Part shown: piece by piece, positions 47,233-57,860 of the stretch | Numbering within the stretch: the first letter of the stretch is position 1 | Layout: each line of letters starts with the position of its first letter | NCBI GenBank assembly: GCA_032871835.1 | Contig: CM065299.1 | Span: 30,492,074 to 30,556,073, forward strand | Direction: 5' to 3' | Source of the DNA: Dipteronia dyeriana | Lineage: Eukaryota > Streptophyta > Magnoliopsida > Sapindales > Sapindaceae | DNA length: 64,000 nucleotides | Notes under the pieces: model-generated | The model's database searches: none | What the model was told of the DNA's origin: nothing | Seen by the model: the letters and a program-made list of their open reading frames with translations, nothing else | Position numbers and translations under genes: made by a program

Positions 47233-48645
47233 TGACACGTCTTAAAGAAATGTCCCTGCTCCCAAGTATAAGAGTGTCATAGTAATAAATTAACCGGTAA
47301 GACCGGGTTGAACCACATGGAGGTTGTTCACTAGTCCTTGTAGAATTAATTATCTAGATTAATTACTAAGCTTGTTATAAATTGTAAATCAATTAAAATT
47401 AAAACTGGGCTAAGGGATCCACTGTTGGTAATTCAAATATGATCCAATAATTAATATTTAGTCCAGATTAATGGGAGGGTATTCCGCTCCACTGACCACT
47501 CTCTGATAGATATGGGTAAAAGTACTCACTGTGCTAAACAACATCTGTCTGTCTATAGTGAGTCAAAACTCCACAAAGATCAAAGGGGATAAACCACTCT
47601 CTGATAAATATGGGTAAAAGTACCTACTGTGCTAGATAATATATGTCTGTCTACAGTGAGTCAAAAACTCTATAAAGATCAGAGGGGAGAAACCACTCTC
47701 TGATAAATATGGGTAAGAGTACTCACTGTGCTAGACAATATATGTCTGACTACAGTGAGTCAAAAACTCCACAATGATCAGAGGGGAGAAAACAAAAAAA
47801 TAATAAACTTACCATAATTGGATCATATTTTCCATACCAACAGTATCACCTTTTGCCCCAGTTATATAAAATTAGTCGGATATAATTTAACTAGAAAATA
47901 ATTATTTTATTTAAACTGAGAATTTGAGAACAAAATAGAGAGAATTTCATAAATCTAATATCATATTTGGATTCAGAATGTGTAAATTAGGGGGGAGAGG
48001 TCCCCTATTTATACAAAATACGGATGAAAATTGACCATCGGATGAATTTAGAATGGAGCGTCCAGATTTCACAAAGTCATCAGTGAACAGTGAACAGTGA
48101 ACAGTAACGCATCGATTAAAAGTCAAAAGTGAACAGTGCACCGGCTTCTAGAATATGATTCTTTGCAGTCGCGTGTATGGTGCACTCGTAGTTCGGGCCA
48201 ATAGAATTGTGCCACATCATCGGTTAATAATATTCTAGAAAGTCAACTATGAACAGTGCACCGACTTCTAGAATGTGATTCTCTGTAGCCGCTTGTACGG
48301 TGCACTCGTAGTTTGGTCCAATAGAAATGTGCCACATCATCAAGAACAGTGAAAAGCAACTATAAACAGTTAATAGTAAAAATTACAAAAATGTTCTTCA
48401 TGGTCTTCCTAAGGTTTTTGACGTTCTAAACTTGAAAACGATGTTTGTTTTGCCATTTGACTTTTCCATAATTCTGAATTAATCGAATTACCTCTGAAAT
48501 ACAAAGAAAAATACACTGATTACTACACAACACATTTATTTAAGCGAGCGAACGAAATTATGTCTAAATTAGGGAATTAATCATATTGGAAGTGTAAAAT
48601 GATGATATTATCGTTTAGTAAACATACACTTTTCAGTGTTAATCA
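47233..48645 (-). repeat. 3' LTR of the LARD-like element (1413 bp)
   Basis: Aligns with 52188-53640 throughout. Contains three tandem 98-99-bp units (starting 47495, 47593 and 47692) and an AGTGAACAGTGAACAGTGAA run at about 48081-48105. Confidence 0.9.
47495..47790. repeat. 98-99-bp tandem repeat in the LTR
   Basis: Three copies of a unit starting ACCACTCTCTGATA, with GTACTCACTGTGCTA and AGTGAGTCAAAAACTC inside. The same three-unit array is at about 52451-52745 in the other LTR, so it predates insertion. Confidence 0.9.
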
Positions 48646-49819
48646 CACCCCAACCAGCTTACTGCTAGTCTCTAGCAACTAAAGCTAAAATAGTAAAAAC
48701 TCAAATTCAAATCTCTAAACTACCAAATAAATAAACTCTCTCATACCTCTTTTCTCACCCTTTGACAACCAGTCATCAAATGAGTTATCAATCAAAATTT
48801 CTTGTGATTAATAAAGATCAACACAATAACTATGAGATTCAACTGAAATCAAACAACATTTTCATTCCGAAATCTCATCAGAGCTTTTTTCTTAAGCAAC
48901 AGTTTTATTCTCTCTTTTTTTTTGGTTTTTTTTAATATAACAAAATTAGAAACAAACATTCCATCTTTAATCCATGTAGCTAGCTTTCGGCCAATGATTC
49001 CCAAACCAGTTGGCTTTAGAGCATTAAGTGTTAAAACACTCCTACGGGCTTAATTACTCAGATTGCAAATGTTCTTTTTAGTACAATTCCCTTAACCTTT
49101 CTCTTTAACCTATGTAACGAGCTTTAGGTCAATGACTCCCAAACCAATTGGTCTTAGGGCATTAGGTGTTGAAGCACCCCTCAGACTTAATTGTTTGAGT
49201 TCAAGATGCTATGAAACTGTACATTATTCTTATCCAGATTCCACCGTTTTACGCGAGCACTCTATGCTTACTGAGGCATGAGACCCGGCTACTAATTAAG
49301 AGTTTTGATCACAACACACAAAATTATTATTACTATTATTACTATATATTTTTTAAACAAGACCAATACCTTCGGTTGTTACCCTTGAATGATGTTTCAG
49401 AACTAAATATCATAAAATCTCAACTTACTGCACATAATCTCGTGTCAATGTGCATGTATGTCTAGAATAGTTTGAAAAATTTCTCAAGATGACTTAATGA
49501 ACAAATGGATTAGTCAATGATATCACAATGGAGAGTTTATAGATTTGAATAGTCAGAAGAGAGGAAAAAAATCTATCAGAACTACAAAGATGCGTCTTAG
49601 AAGTATTTAAAAGATCTCCTTACTCAGCCATCTTTACAAAAAAAAAATGGTCAGAAGTTAGTTTTTTTTTTTTTGAAAAACAAAAGTTATTGAATCAACT
49701 ACCCCTTCCCCTAACCAGAACGAGACATTGTCCCCAATGTCTTTAGAAATAGTTAAGGTTTAGAAGATATCAACTGAACAATTTGAAAGACAACAAAATC
49801 CAGCAAAACAACAAAAGAA
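48646..49819 (-). repeat. 3' internal non-coding region of the LARD-like element
   Basis: No gene. Two similar segments of about 85 bp lie some 140 bp apart (about 48972-49055 and 49108-49190). Each holds CCCAAACCA.TTGG.TTTAG and a GCATTA.GTGTT.AA.CAC hairpin-like stretch. The polypurine tract adjoins 48646. Confidence 0.6.
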
Positions 49820-50518
49820 TTACAAAATAAAGGAAAATAAAATACATAAAAAAACATGGGACAAGCACAAACTGAGATTCAGATCAATTCTGCGTTTCTT
49901 GTTCTCCTCATCAATGGACCAATCATTTTTGGAGGTTAAAGGATCTGGCTCATAATTGAAAGCTTGTAACTGGTCAATCAGCTCATAAGGACTTGAATCA
50001 GAGATAAAGATTTTTTAGATTGAAGGGGGAACGTAATAATTTTTCTGAGCATGATCAAGAAATGAAAGTAAACCATCATAAAATTTATTAACATTCAACA
50101 AACCAATAGGTTTCTCATGGATGTGTAGTTGCGCTAAGGATGCCATTGTAAATATTTCTTCTATGGTTCCAAAACCACCTGGCAAAGCTATAAATGCATC
50201 AACATGATGTAACATAGCAAACAATCTTTCATGCATACCTGAAACAGCTAGCTCTTCGCCGTTTGTCTTTCCAATGATGTCAGCTGCGGCCATAGGTTTT
50301 GGGACAATACCCAGAACTTGACTACCTCCTTCTCGTGCAGCTCGTGAAATACACCCCATTAATCCCAAGTTACCTCCTCCATACACTAGGTGCATTTTTT
50401 GCTCAACCAAAACCTTACCAAGATGAGTTGCAGCATCAACAAACTTTCTGTATTTCCCATAATTGGTGCCACCAAACACACAAATGTTTGTGAATCATTT
50501 AGTTGAAGGTGACACCAT
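49820..50518 (-). pseudogene. LOG-like cytokinin riboside 5'-monophosphate phosphoribohydrolase copy, intronless
   Basis: LOG enzymes release active cytokinin bases from their nucleotide precursors in the cytosol. From ATG 50518 a single 699-bp frame runs with only two in-frame stops (codon 8, and after PPSI at about codon 168). It starts FTNICVFGGTNYGKYRKFVD (the usual Cys of CVFCGS is Gly). It keeps LVYGGGNLGLMG, GIVPKPM, the signature PGGFGTIEEIFTMASLAQ and HEKPIGLLNVNKFYDGLLSF, and ends with YELIDQLQAF and KKRRIDLNLSLCL. Plant LOG genes normally have several introns; none is present here, which suggests a cDNA-derived capture. It lies inside the LTR element in its transcription direction. 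The two stops make it a likely pseudogene, though 154 codons (50015-50479) are open. Confidence 0.85.
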
Positions 50519-50775
50519 TAATGCACTCTCTGAATTTTTCTTTTGAATGTTTATGAGTGCTTTGAAGCAAAAAAAAATGAAAAGGAAAACAAATGCTTGT
50601 ATTTATAGATTCCGAAAAGGTAACACAACGATACACCTATATGTATAGGAAGACATATTTGTCAATGATATTAGATCCAAATGGTTCAAAAATCAAAAGT
50701 AAACAACAATAATTACAAAAGACATTAAATGCGGAAGGAAAAAGATAATAAAAATAAAAGGATATTTGCTGGTAG

Positions 50776-51389
50776 TTATGATTGTGGCTCACATCTTCCT
50801 CTGATTTTACGTCCAGAAACAGTTTTAACGCCCTCTATGGGTCGGGGATATGCTTCCCATCCAATTTTCTTATAAATTGGCAAACAGAGTCTTTTAAAGT
50901 CAGATTCCCAATACTTTATTGTGCATGTTCTTTTTGAAATTGTTGCCATAATCGGTCAATTGTCATTTGCACATATCCACTAGGATGTGCATCAAAAGTC
51001 GTTAGGATATTATCCAATGACTCCCTACACAAACCATGCCTAATGAATAAAATTTTATCTTCCCGATAATTAGACACCATTCCTAAAGAACGACAACGTG
51101 TGTTGCAAGTTGTACGTTCACATTTGTGACAAGTAACCCCTAACTTCTTAGCTCTTTGGTTTTTTTTTTCAAGGTTACATATTCCAAAACCAGACATGTA
51201 AGATATAAATGAATCAGCAGACTCACCTGCTAGACGTACCTTAGCTTCGATCAACTAGCGAATTTCAATAGGAATTTTGTTTATCATCAGTAAGCGTAAT
51301 ATTTTGGAACGTGCTTTGTAAATCTTTTTCAGAGCATTTTAGGGCAACGATAGAAAATGTTTTCGCAGGTTTGTGAAAATTTCATCCAT
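50776..51389 (-). pseudogene. Unrecognised cysteine-rich ORF in the LTR element
   Basis: From ATG 51389 (MDEIFTNLRKHFLSL) one frame runs to 50916 with two early stops (codons 17 and 45). A frameshift near 50920 leads to a further 50-codon open stretch ending KIRGRCEPQS at 50776. Visible traits: a Cys-rich centre, CHKCERTTCNTRCRSLG, possibly metal binding; FIRHGLCRESLDNILTTFDA; a Trp-rich segment, LWQQFQKEH; and a basic C-terminus. No membrane segment. I do not recognise the family. It lies upstream of the LOG-like frame on the same strand, about 260 bp away. It could be a second captured host gene or a protein specific to this element. Confidence 0.5.
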
Positions 51390-52164
51390 GTCTTGTTTTG
51401 GGGATCAATTATTTAGGAAACTGAATTAAATCGACTTGAATTGTCACGGAGTACCGTTATCAGCCACTTAACCAGGGTTATATAGTAAAACACACCAAGC
51501 AATAACTGAACCTAGAAATTAATCCTATAAAAATTCAAAACGTAAAACGAACAAAAACAAAAATAATAATTGTAAATACAAATAAAGTCAAAAGCAAAAG
51601 GTTTGTTTCCTGTTTGATGTCTAAATGGGTTTTCAACAATGTTGTTGGTGAATGTGAGTGATTGTGATCTCCTAATTAATCTACCACTAGATGTTTGTGA
51701 CCAACGTCTCATGCAAATTTAATGAGCCACAATGGAGGTGAAATACACAAAAATGAAGAAAATAAAATAAAAAGTGATAAAAATAACAAGATACAAAATT
51801 CTAAGGGTGTAAATGCAAATATACACAAATGTTGAGGCAAAAGTGCAAATAATTATAAATATATGGACTAAAGTGAAAATGCGATAATTACAGGGACTGG
51901 TATGCAAAAATGAAAATAAAATGACCTATATGAAAATACAAATTAGATCTAAGCTAAAATGCAAATAAAAAGTTAAAGGACTAAAATGCAAAAATGTGAT
52001 TAATGATTACAGGTGTTTTTTTTTTAAGTGGATGAAGTTTATGATGGAGATGAACGATGCAAAATTGAATACAAAATAAGAACAAAGAAGATAGAAAAAA
52101 AAATAGCAAAACTAAAATAAAATTAAAAAGAAATTACTTCTACAAAGAAAAGGCGAACTTACCT
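51390..52164 (-). other. 5' leader of the LARD-like element
   Basis: Between the PBS and the first ORF. A-rich with no convincing frame; AAAATGCAAA-type repeats at about 51780-52000. Confidence 0.4.
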
Positions 52165-52186
52165 CTCCAGCAGCGGCGTCAAAATC
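52165..52186 (-). promoter_or_regulatory. Candidate primer-binding site of the LARD-like element
   Basis: The minus strand reads TTTTGACGCCGCTGCTGGAG within a few bases of the LTR edge at 52188. It resembles the TTTGGCGCCGTTGCCGGGGA-type site of plant Gypsy elements, with G-to-A changes. It sets the element's orientation. Confidence 0.6.
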
Positions 52187-52187
52187 T

Positions 52188-53640
52188 TGACACGTCCTAA
52201 AGAAGTGTTCCTACTCCCAAGTATAAGAGTGTCATAGTAATAAATTCACTGGTAAGACTGGGTCGAACCATAGGGAGGTTGTTCACTAGTCCTTGTAGAA
52301 TTAATTATCTAGATTAATTACTAAGCTTGTTATAAATTGTAAATCAATTAAAATTAAAACTGGGGCTAAGGGATCCACTGTTGATAATTCGAATATGATC
52401 CAATAATTAATATTTAGTCCAGATTAATGGGAGGGTATTCCGCTCCACTGACCACTCTCTGATAGATATGGGTAAAATTATTCACTGTGCTAGACAACAT
52501 CTGTCTGTCTAAAGTGAGTCGAAACTCCACAAAGACCAAAGGGGATAAACCACTCTCTGATAGATATGGGTAAAAGTACCCACTGTGCTAGATAATATCT
52601 GTCTGTCTACAGTGAGTCAAAAACTCCACAAAGATCAGAGGGGAGAAACCACTCTCTGATAAATATGGGTAAGAGTACTCAATGTGCTAAACAATATCTG
52701 TTTGATTACAGTGAGTCAAAAACTCCACAAAGATCAGAGGGCAGAAATCAAAAAAATAATAAACTTACCATAATTGGATCATATTTTCCATTCTAACAGT
52801 ATCATCTTTTGCACCAGCTATATAAAATTAGCCAGACATAATTTACTTCGAAAATAACTATTTTATTTAAACTGAGAATTTGAGAACAAAAGAGAGAGAA
52901 TTTCACAAATCTAATATCATATTTGGATTCAGGATGTGTAATTAGGGGGGAAAGGTCTCCTATTTATACAAAATACGGAGACCATCGGATGAATTTAGAA
53001 TGGAGCGTCCAGATTTCGCCACGTCATCAGTGAATAATGAACAGTGACCAGTGACTAGTGACCAGTGACCAGTGACTAGTGACAGTGAACAGTAAACGCA
53101 TCCGTGAAAGTCAATAGTCAATAGTGAACAGTGCATCGGCTTCTAGAATATGATTCTCTGCAGTCGCGTGTATGGTGCACTCGCAGTTCGGGCCAATAGA
53201 ATTGTGCCATATCATTGGTCAATTATCTTCTAGAAAGTCATCTATGAACAGTGCACCGACTTCTAGAATATGATTCTTTGCAGCCGCGTGTACGATGCAC
53301 TCACAGTTTGGTTCAATAGGAATGTGCCATGTCATTAGGAACAGTGAAAGTCAACTGTGAACAATAAATAGTCAAAATTACAAAACTGCCCTTCGTGGCC
53401 TTCCTATGGTTTTTGACGTTCTAAACTTGAAAACGATGTTTTTTTTGCCATCTGACTTCTCCATAATTCTGAATTGATCGAATTACCTCTGAAATTTAAA
53501 GAAAAATACACTAATTACTACACAACACATTTATTTAAGCGAGCGAACGAAATTATGTCTAAATTGGGGAATTAATCATATTGGAAGTGTAAAATGATGA
53601 TATTATCACTTAGTAAACATACACTTTTCATTGTTAATCA
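52188..53640 (-). repeat. 5' LTR of the LARD-like element (1453 bp)
   Basis: Partner of 47233-48645. Carries the same three 98-99-bp units. The AGTGA(C/A)CAGTG array is longer and more varied here (about 53027-53093) than in the other LTR. Confidence 0.9.
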
Positions 53641-53645
53641 ATAAC

Positions 53646-54709
53646 CCATTAAAATCTTTAACTGTTGTGGATTTAGCAGCTTCTCAAACCTTTTTTCGGA
53701 TTACATCAGTCTTGAATATTTTCTTAAAATTCAAATACAAATGTCATGCATAGTTACGATGCTTACTATTCATCCATAACTCCCCGATAGCCTCCACTAA
53801 ACCTTTTTGTTTATCCGTCATGAAAATGATCCTAAAATCATCATCCAACTTCAAATCAATTTTCAAAAGACTTAAAAACAAAAATCATGTCATGTAGCAT
53901 TCTTTTTCAACAATTGCATATGCAATAGGATATTAGCTATTATCTGCATCAATCCCAATTGTAAACATCAATTGTGACTTTTTATTGCCCTTTGTATGAC
54001 ATGCATCCAATCCTATTATTGGCCTACAACCTGAAATCCAACCAACTTTGCAAGCTTCTAAGCATATATAGATTCTCAGGAACATAACCGCTTTATCTAA
54101 TCCTTCCTACGTGTCAATAACTATAGTCGAACATGGATTGGATCTTATTATCTTCTCGGCATAATCCCAAAGTTTGGCATATTGAGTTGCCAAACTTCAG
54201 TCTATAAGAATACCGACTTTCCTCATTACTATATAAACTTGAGCTTTTGATGGTTGGCAAACATAGTCCTTCCGGACCTTACCCAAAAAGTCAAACATCT
54301 TAAACTCCTTTCCCGGTCTTAAATCTTCCGTGTACCTCTTAGCTAACCATGCAGAATTAGCTAATCGATTCTTTTATACTATCGGGCAAGTGTGATTGTC
54401 ATTCAAAGTTTTTATCATTAAGGTAGGATTATTCTTCTCATAGCATGATGCCCAAATTGACTAAGAGCAATTGTCTAATTTGCACTTGCACTCACCTTGT
54501 ACTCGAGATTTTTCATTGCATGGAAACCATATTGATCTTCCTTGATTAATAGCATACTCCCTAGCTGTTTCCTTGAACGATTTAGCATTACCAAATATTT
54601 GACCAACCTTAAACTTCACGGTCCTCAAGTCAGATTCCATATTAAATTGTTCAAAAGTAGTCAGATTCGAATTATTCTTTACAACAAAAAATAAAAATAA
54701 CAATACCAA
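53646..54709 (-). pseudogene. MULE transposase, N-terminal and catalytic parts
   Basis: From 54709: a MuDR-type N-terminal DNA-binding domain (FNMESDLRTVKFKVGQIFGN, FKETAREYAINQGR). After stops comes the FAR1-like/linker part with NDNHTCPIV and NSAWLAKRY. The MULE catalytic domain holds GCRPIIGLDACHTKG (first Asp) at about 54010-54050 and FRIIFMTDKQKGLVEAI (second Asp) at about 53800-53850, then NSKHRNYA and HLYLNFKK. The frame stops at the edge of the LTR element (VKDFNG). Several in-frame stops. The C-terminal SWIM part is at 45880-47228. Confidence 0.85.
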
Positions 54710-54719
54710 TAAAACATTC

Positions 54720-55474
54720 CATTAGGTCACTTACAAATAAATTTCACGATCGAAATCACAAATTCAATGATCATACAATAGCCGAATCCAAAACACCAAA
54801 ACATAAGAAAATTTCACAAAAGAATATCAAAACCCTATTTATTATTATTATTATTTCTTAAAAGCAAAATCCAAATATTAATTCTCAAGAATCGATCATG
54901 GGTGGCTCTAATACCACTTGTAAGGATTTGAATAGCATATAACAACATGCATAGGCACATAATTAATCTGAATCACAACCTAAACATGTTTCTATATCGT
55001 GATTAATCAAACCCTAATATATATATATATATATATTATTATTATTATTAACCCATATCAATTCAAGAGAATAGTGGAGATAATCAATAGCGGAAGCGTA
55101 CCTGAATCCATTACCGGAGGTTTGTGGACGGGTTGTGATCTTTCAAATTATCACGATCTTTTTGAACCTTATAGTGTTCTATTTTGCTCTGTTGATAGGG
55201 ATATAGACAAAACAAAAGTTTCGTGTAATTTGTGGACCATAACCTTAAATATATATAATAATCATATAATTATATGTTTTGCAATTTCTAATTCGGCCCC
55301 TCATCAAATTAGAAATAGCACTCTGGTATCTACACATTAATTCCATGACAATTATACCCTTAAGCCTTAATGCTTTAAATCTTAATTAGATCACTTTAAT
55401 TTAGGTTTAACCAAAATATAGCACAACACATTTAATATTTACATGTGTTTCCCCATATGATGGAATTTTCCAAC
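54720..55474. other. Right internal non-coding part of the MULE
   Basis: No supported gene. Contains (TTA)n at about 54840 and (TA)n(TTA)n at about 55018-55045. At 54901-54918 the complement of a TGGTATTAGAGCC sequence, like a Met-tRNA primer-binding site, is followed at 54919 by TGTAAGG. This could be the edge of a degraded Copia LTR, but no second boundary is visible. Confidence 0.35.
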
Positions 55475-55608
55475 ATTTAACAGTAAAGTTAATAGAGTTT
55501 GATGGAATGGCAAAGTTCACCAATAATGGCCATTTTGGAACAACTTTCCAATCTAATGGTCATTTTGATAGTGTGTTATCAATTCGATGGCCATCGGGGT
55601 ATTATCCC
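55475..55608 (-). repeat. Right terminal inverted repeat of the MULE
   Basis: 134 bp, inverted copy of 43984-44130, directly followed by the 9-bp duplication TTATTATTT (55609-55617). Confidence 0.9.
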
Positions 55609-55737
55609 TTATTATTTTTAGTAAATTTATTTTTCAACTTAATTATCACAAATATTATTTTAATACTATTTTAAAATTAATTTTAAACCTTTTTAAAAAA
55701 ATATTAAGTTTTTTTTTGTGTCTAATACTTATACATG

Positions 55738-57860
55738 ACCGTGGTTCGGTTCCGGTTCTAGACGATTTAGTTCCTTTTTTAAAAAATATTACATGCTAAC
55801 TAAAAAATTATTAGACATGTAATGATATGAAATTGTAAATGAAGTTCATTGGTAAGCCGAAATTAAAATAAAATTGAAAATAAATTAAGCGTGTCTTAAC
55901 TAACCTAGAGGGGGTGAATAAGTTTTAATCGATTAATTGCCAACTTTTTTGATTAATCAAAGTTAACAAAAAAATCACCCAATATAATACAAAAACAATC
56001 AATGAAATTAAAGTGTGAAAAACAATAAATGACACGTTGAGTTGTTTTACGTGAGAAACCCTCCAATTGGATAAAACTCACGGGCTATCCATCTAGCATC
56101 GTACGGTCCTCAAATCCACTATATATAATGATGTTTATAACATAGGTTGACCTCTAGTCACACCATTCTCGGTCACTAACCCACCACTAATACCCAACAG
56201 ACCTTTTATAGTGATTCTTGACCAATTGCTTATGCACTACCCACTTAGTCACAAGACTTGATACTCAATGAAGAGATAAGCAACTTATGTGGATATATAT
56301 CAATATTCTAATATGCAAATAATGCTAGCCAACACTAAATGTTTATCTAGAAATTTATGGTAGCAATCAAACAATCCTAGATATCAAAATGTCTATGTGA
56401 ATGTTCATAAAAACAGAACTGGATAAAGATATGCAAGCCTAAAGCATAGTCATCAAACAAATCCCAATCAATACATTTTGTCACAAAAACAATAAATTTA
56501 CAATCAAGAAATGCAATCAATGAAGAACCAATATCAATCATCCAACAAAAACTCAAACATACTCAAAATAAGCTTAAGATAAGAGTCATGCATTTAACTA
56601 ACACAATAAATGCTAAACCTAGGCAAAGATGAACAATATTGGAAGCAATGAGTTCCGGGGTATGTTCAACTTACCTAATTATGAGAACTAGAAGACCCAT
56701 GAAAAAATGATGCTTGAATGGTGCTAGATACACATGGGATTTGAGATTGGTTGAGTAAAAATGGGTTCTCGGGAGTCTCTTTCCCTTGAAAAATACTTTT
56801 CCTGACAAAATATGGATTTGTACTCTTGAAAACTGAAGTGAAGAGAAAAGAACAAATATGTTTTTCCCCTTGAAACTCAGAATTTGATTCCAGTTTCTGA
56901 AAAAACGCAGAATGTCTCAAATATCTCGAAAATCATTCAAAACATATAGACAAGTCTTTGAATCGCTCAGAACTCGTCTAGGGACAAATTAGACGGTTAG
57001 AATTGTAAAAAAAAAATGAAAAATCACAAAAATATAATTCTTTAAAAATACAATGAGATTTTACCAACCATACTAAAACAAATACATAGACTAAAATGCA
57101 CAACCACATTCGAAATATACCATTCATTAAATCCATTTCCTTGAACATGATTTATAATGCAGGGACATATGAAATGTGAATGTTTGTGCTACATAAAATA
57201 TGCACAACAATGTATGAACACAAATACATGATATCCATGTGTGCTTCTAATCTCCTCAAGAGTCAAGGTCAAATAAACTACCTTTCGCTTTTGCTCTTGA
57301 AGCTTGAGGTCTTAGAAATGCCTTTGAAGCTTGATCATGAACAATGAATTGTCTAATCTACCCTTAAAAATTAAATCCAATGTGATTTGTCATAAAATAA
57401 GTCAATTATAAAATAGAAGTCCTTATAAAAATAAATATATAAAAAACTTTAAAACAAATTGAAATAAAACTAAAAAATTTAAATTGATCTTGCACTTAAT
57501 TTGTACAACAATTAAGTTTCCTACGTATCCTCTTGAGGCTTAGAGGAATCAAAGACTATACAGTTCGTTTACCTTTTATTGCCGATTCAGTGAAGTGAGT
57601 AGGGAGTTAAAATTTAAAAAAAAAAATTTTAAAAAAAATTTTTAAAAAAAAATGGTTGGAACCGGCGGTTTTGGAACCGACGATTTTAGAACAGGAACTA
57701 AACCGCCGGTTCCAGTCCGGTTTCTTTTGTAAAGGAACCGGAACCGGAACCTTAAAAGTCACTGTTTCGGTTTGATTCCAGAACTGGAACCATAGCTCCG
57801 GTTCCGATTTTTTCCTACGGTTACGGTTTAGTTTGATAGTTTGAACCGAACCACGGTCAT
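55738..57860. mobile_element. Possible hAT-like element, interrupted
   Basis: TGACCGTGGTTCGGTTC begins at about 55736, and its complement GAACCGAACCACGGTCA lies at 57843-57859. The right arm (about 57655-57855) is full of GGAACCGG and its complement, as in common plant hAT-type non-autonomous elements. An 8-bp target duplication is not convincing (CTTATACA against TATCTACA, 5 of 8 match). The middle is occupied by a Copia-like LTR. Confidence 0.4.
55885..57425 (-). repeat. Diverged Sirevirus-type LTR, minus orientation
   Basis: Resembles the complement of the LTR of the 10-19.5-kb element in order: CCTAGAGGGGGTGAATA...TTTTAAT (55908, against CTAGAGGGGGGAGGGTGAATA), then GAGAAACCCTCCAATTGG...GGGCTATC, and at the right ATAAAATAAGTCAATTATAA...GAAGTCCTTATA (against ATAAGCCAATCAATAAATGAGGACTTTACA). 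No internal region is visible, so it is probably a solo LTR of a related family. Boundaries are approximate. Confidence 0.5.

Larger units (their letters stand above)
47233..53640 (-). mobile_element. LTR retrotransposon without gag-pol (LARD-like), carrying a LOG-like gene
   Basis: A 6408-bp element with direct LTRs (47233-48645 and 52188-53640), TGACACGTC...TTAATCA on the plus strand. The flanks ATCAC (47228-47232) and ATAAC (53641-53645) differ by one base, a probable target duplication. Next to the right LTR the minus strand reads TTTTGACGCCGCTGCTGGAG, like the TTTGGCGCCG-type primer-binding sites of plant LTR elements. Next to the left LTR it reads GCTGGTTGGGGTG, a polypurine tract. Both say it is transcribed on the minus strand. 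The 3.5-kb interior has no recognisable capsid, protease, integrase or RT, but has two non-retroviral-looking ORFs. Inserted in the MULE transposase gene. Confidence 0.88.
43984..55608 (-). mobile_element. Mutator-like element (MULE), interrupted
   Basis: Ends are long inverted repeats: 43984-44130 (GGGATAATTATCCCGGTGTC...) and 55475-55608 (...GGCCATCGGGGTATTATCCC). They are alike over about 135 bp, apart from an insertion of about 13 bp on the left. A 9-bp direct repeat, TTATTATTT, flanks it exactly (43975-43983 and 55609-55617); a 9-bp duplication is diagnostic of Mutator-type insertion. Inside, on the minus strand, is a MULE transposase cut in two by an LTR element (47233-53640). Without that insert the element is about 5.2 kb. 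Confidence 0.9.

Noticed and set aside
49211..49465. 84-codon plus-strand frame in the LARD-like element
   Set aside because: Crosses a (TAT)n run, has no recognisable content and is antisense to the element.
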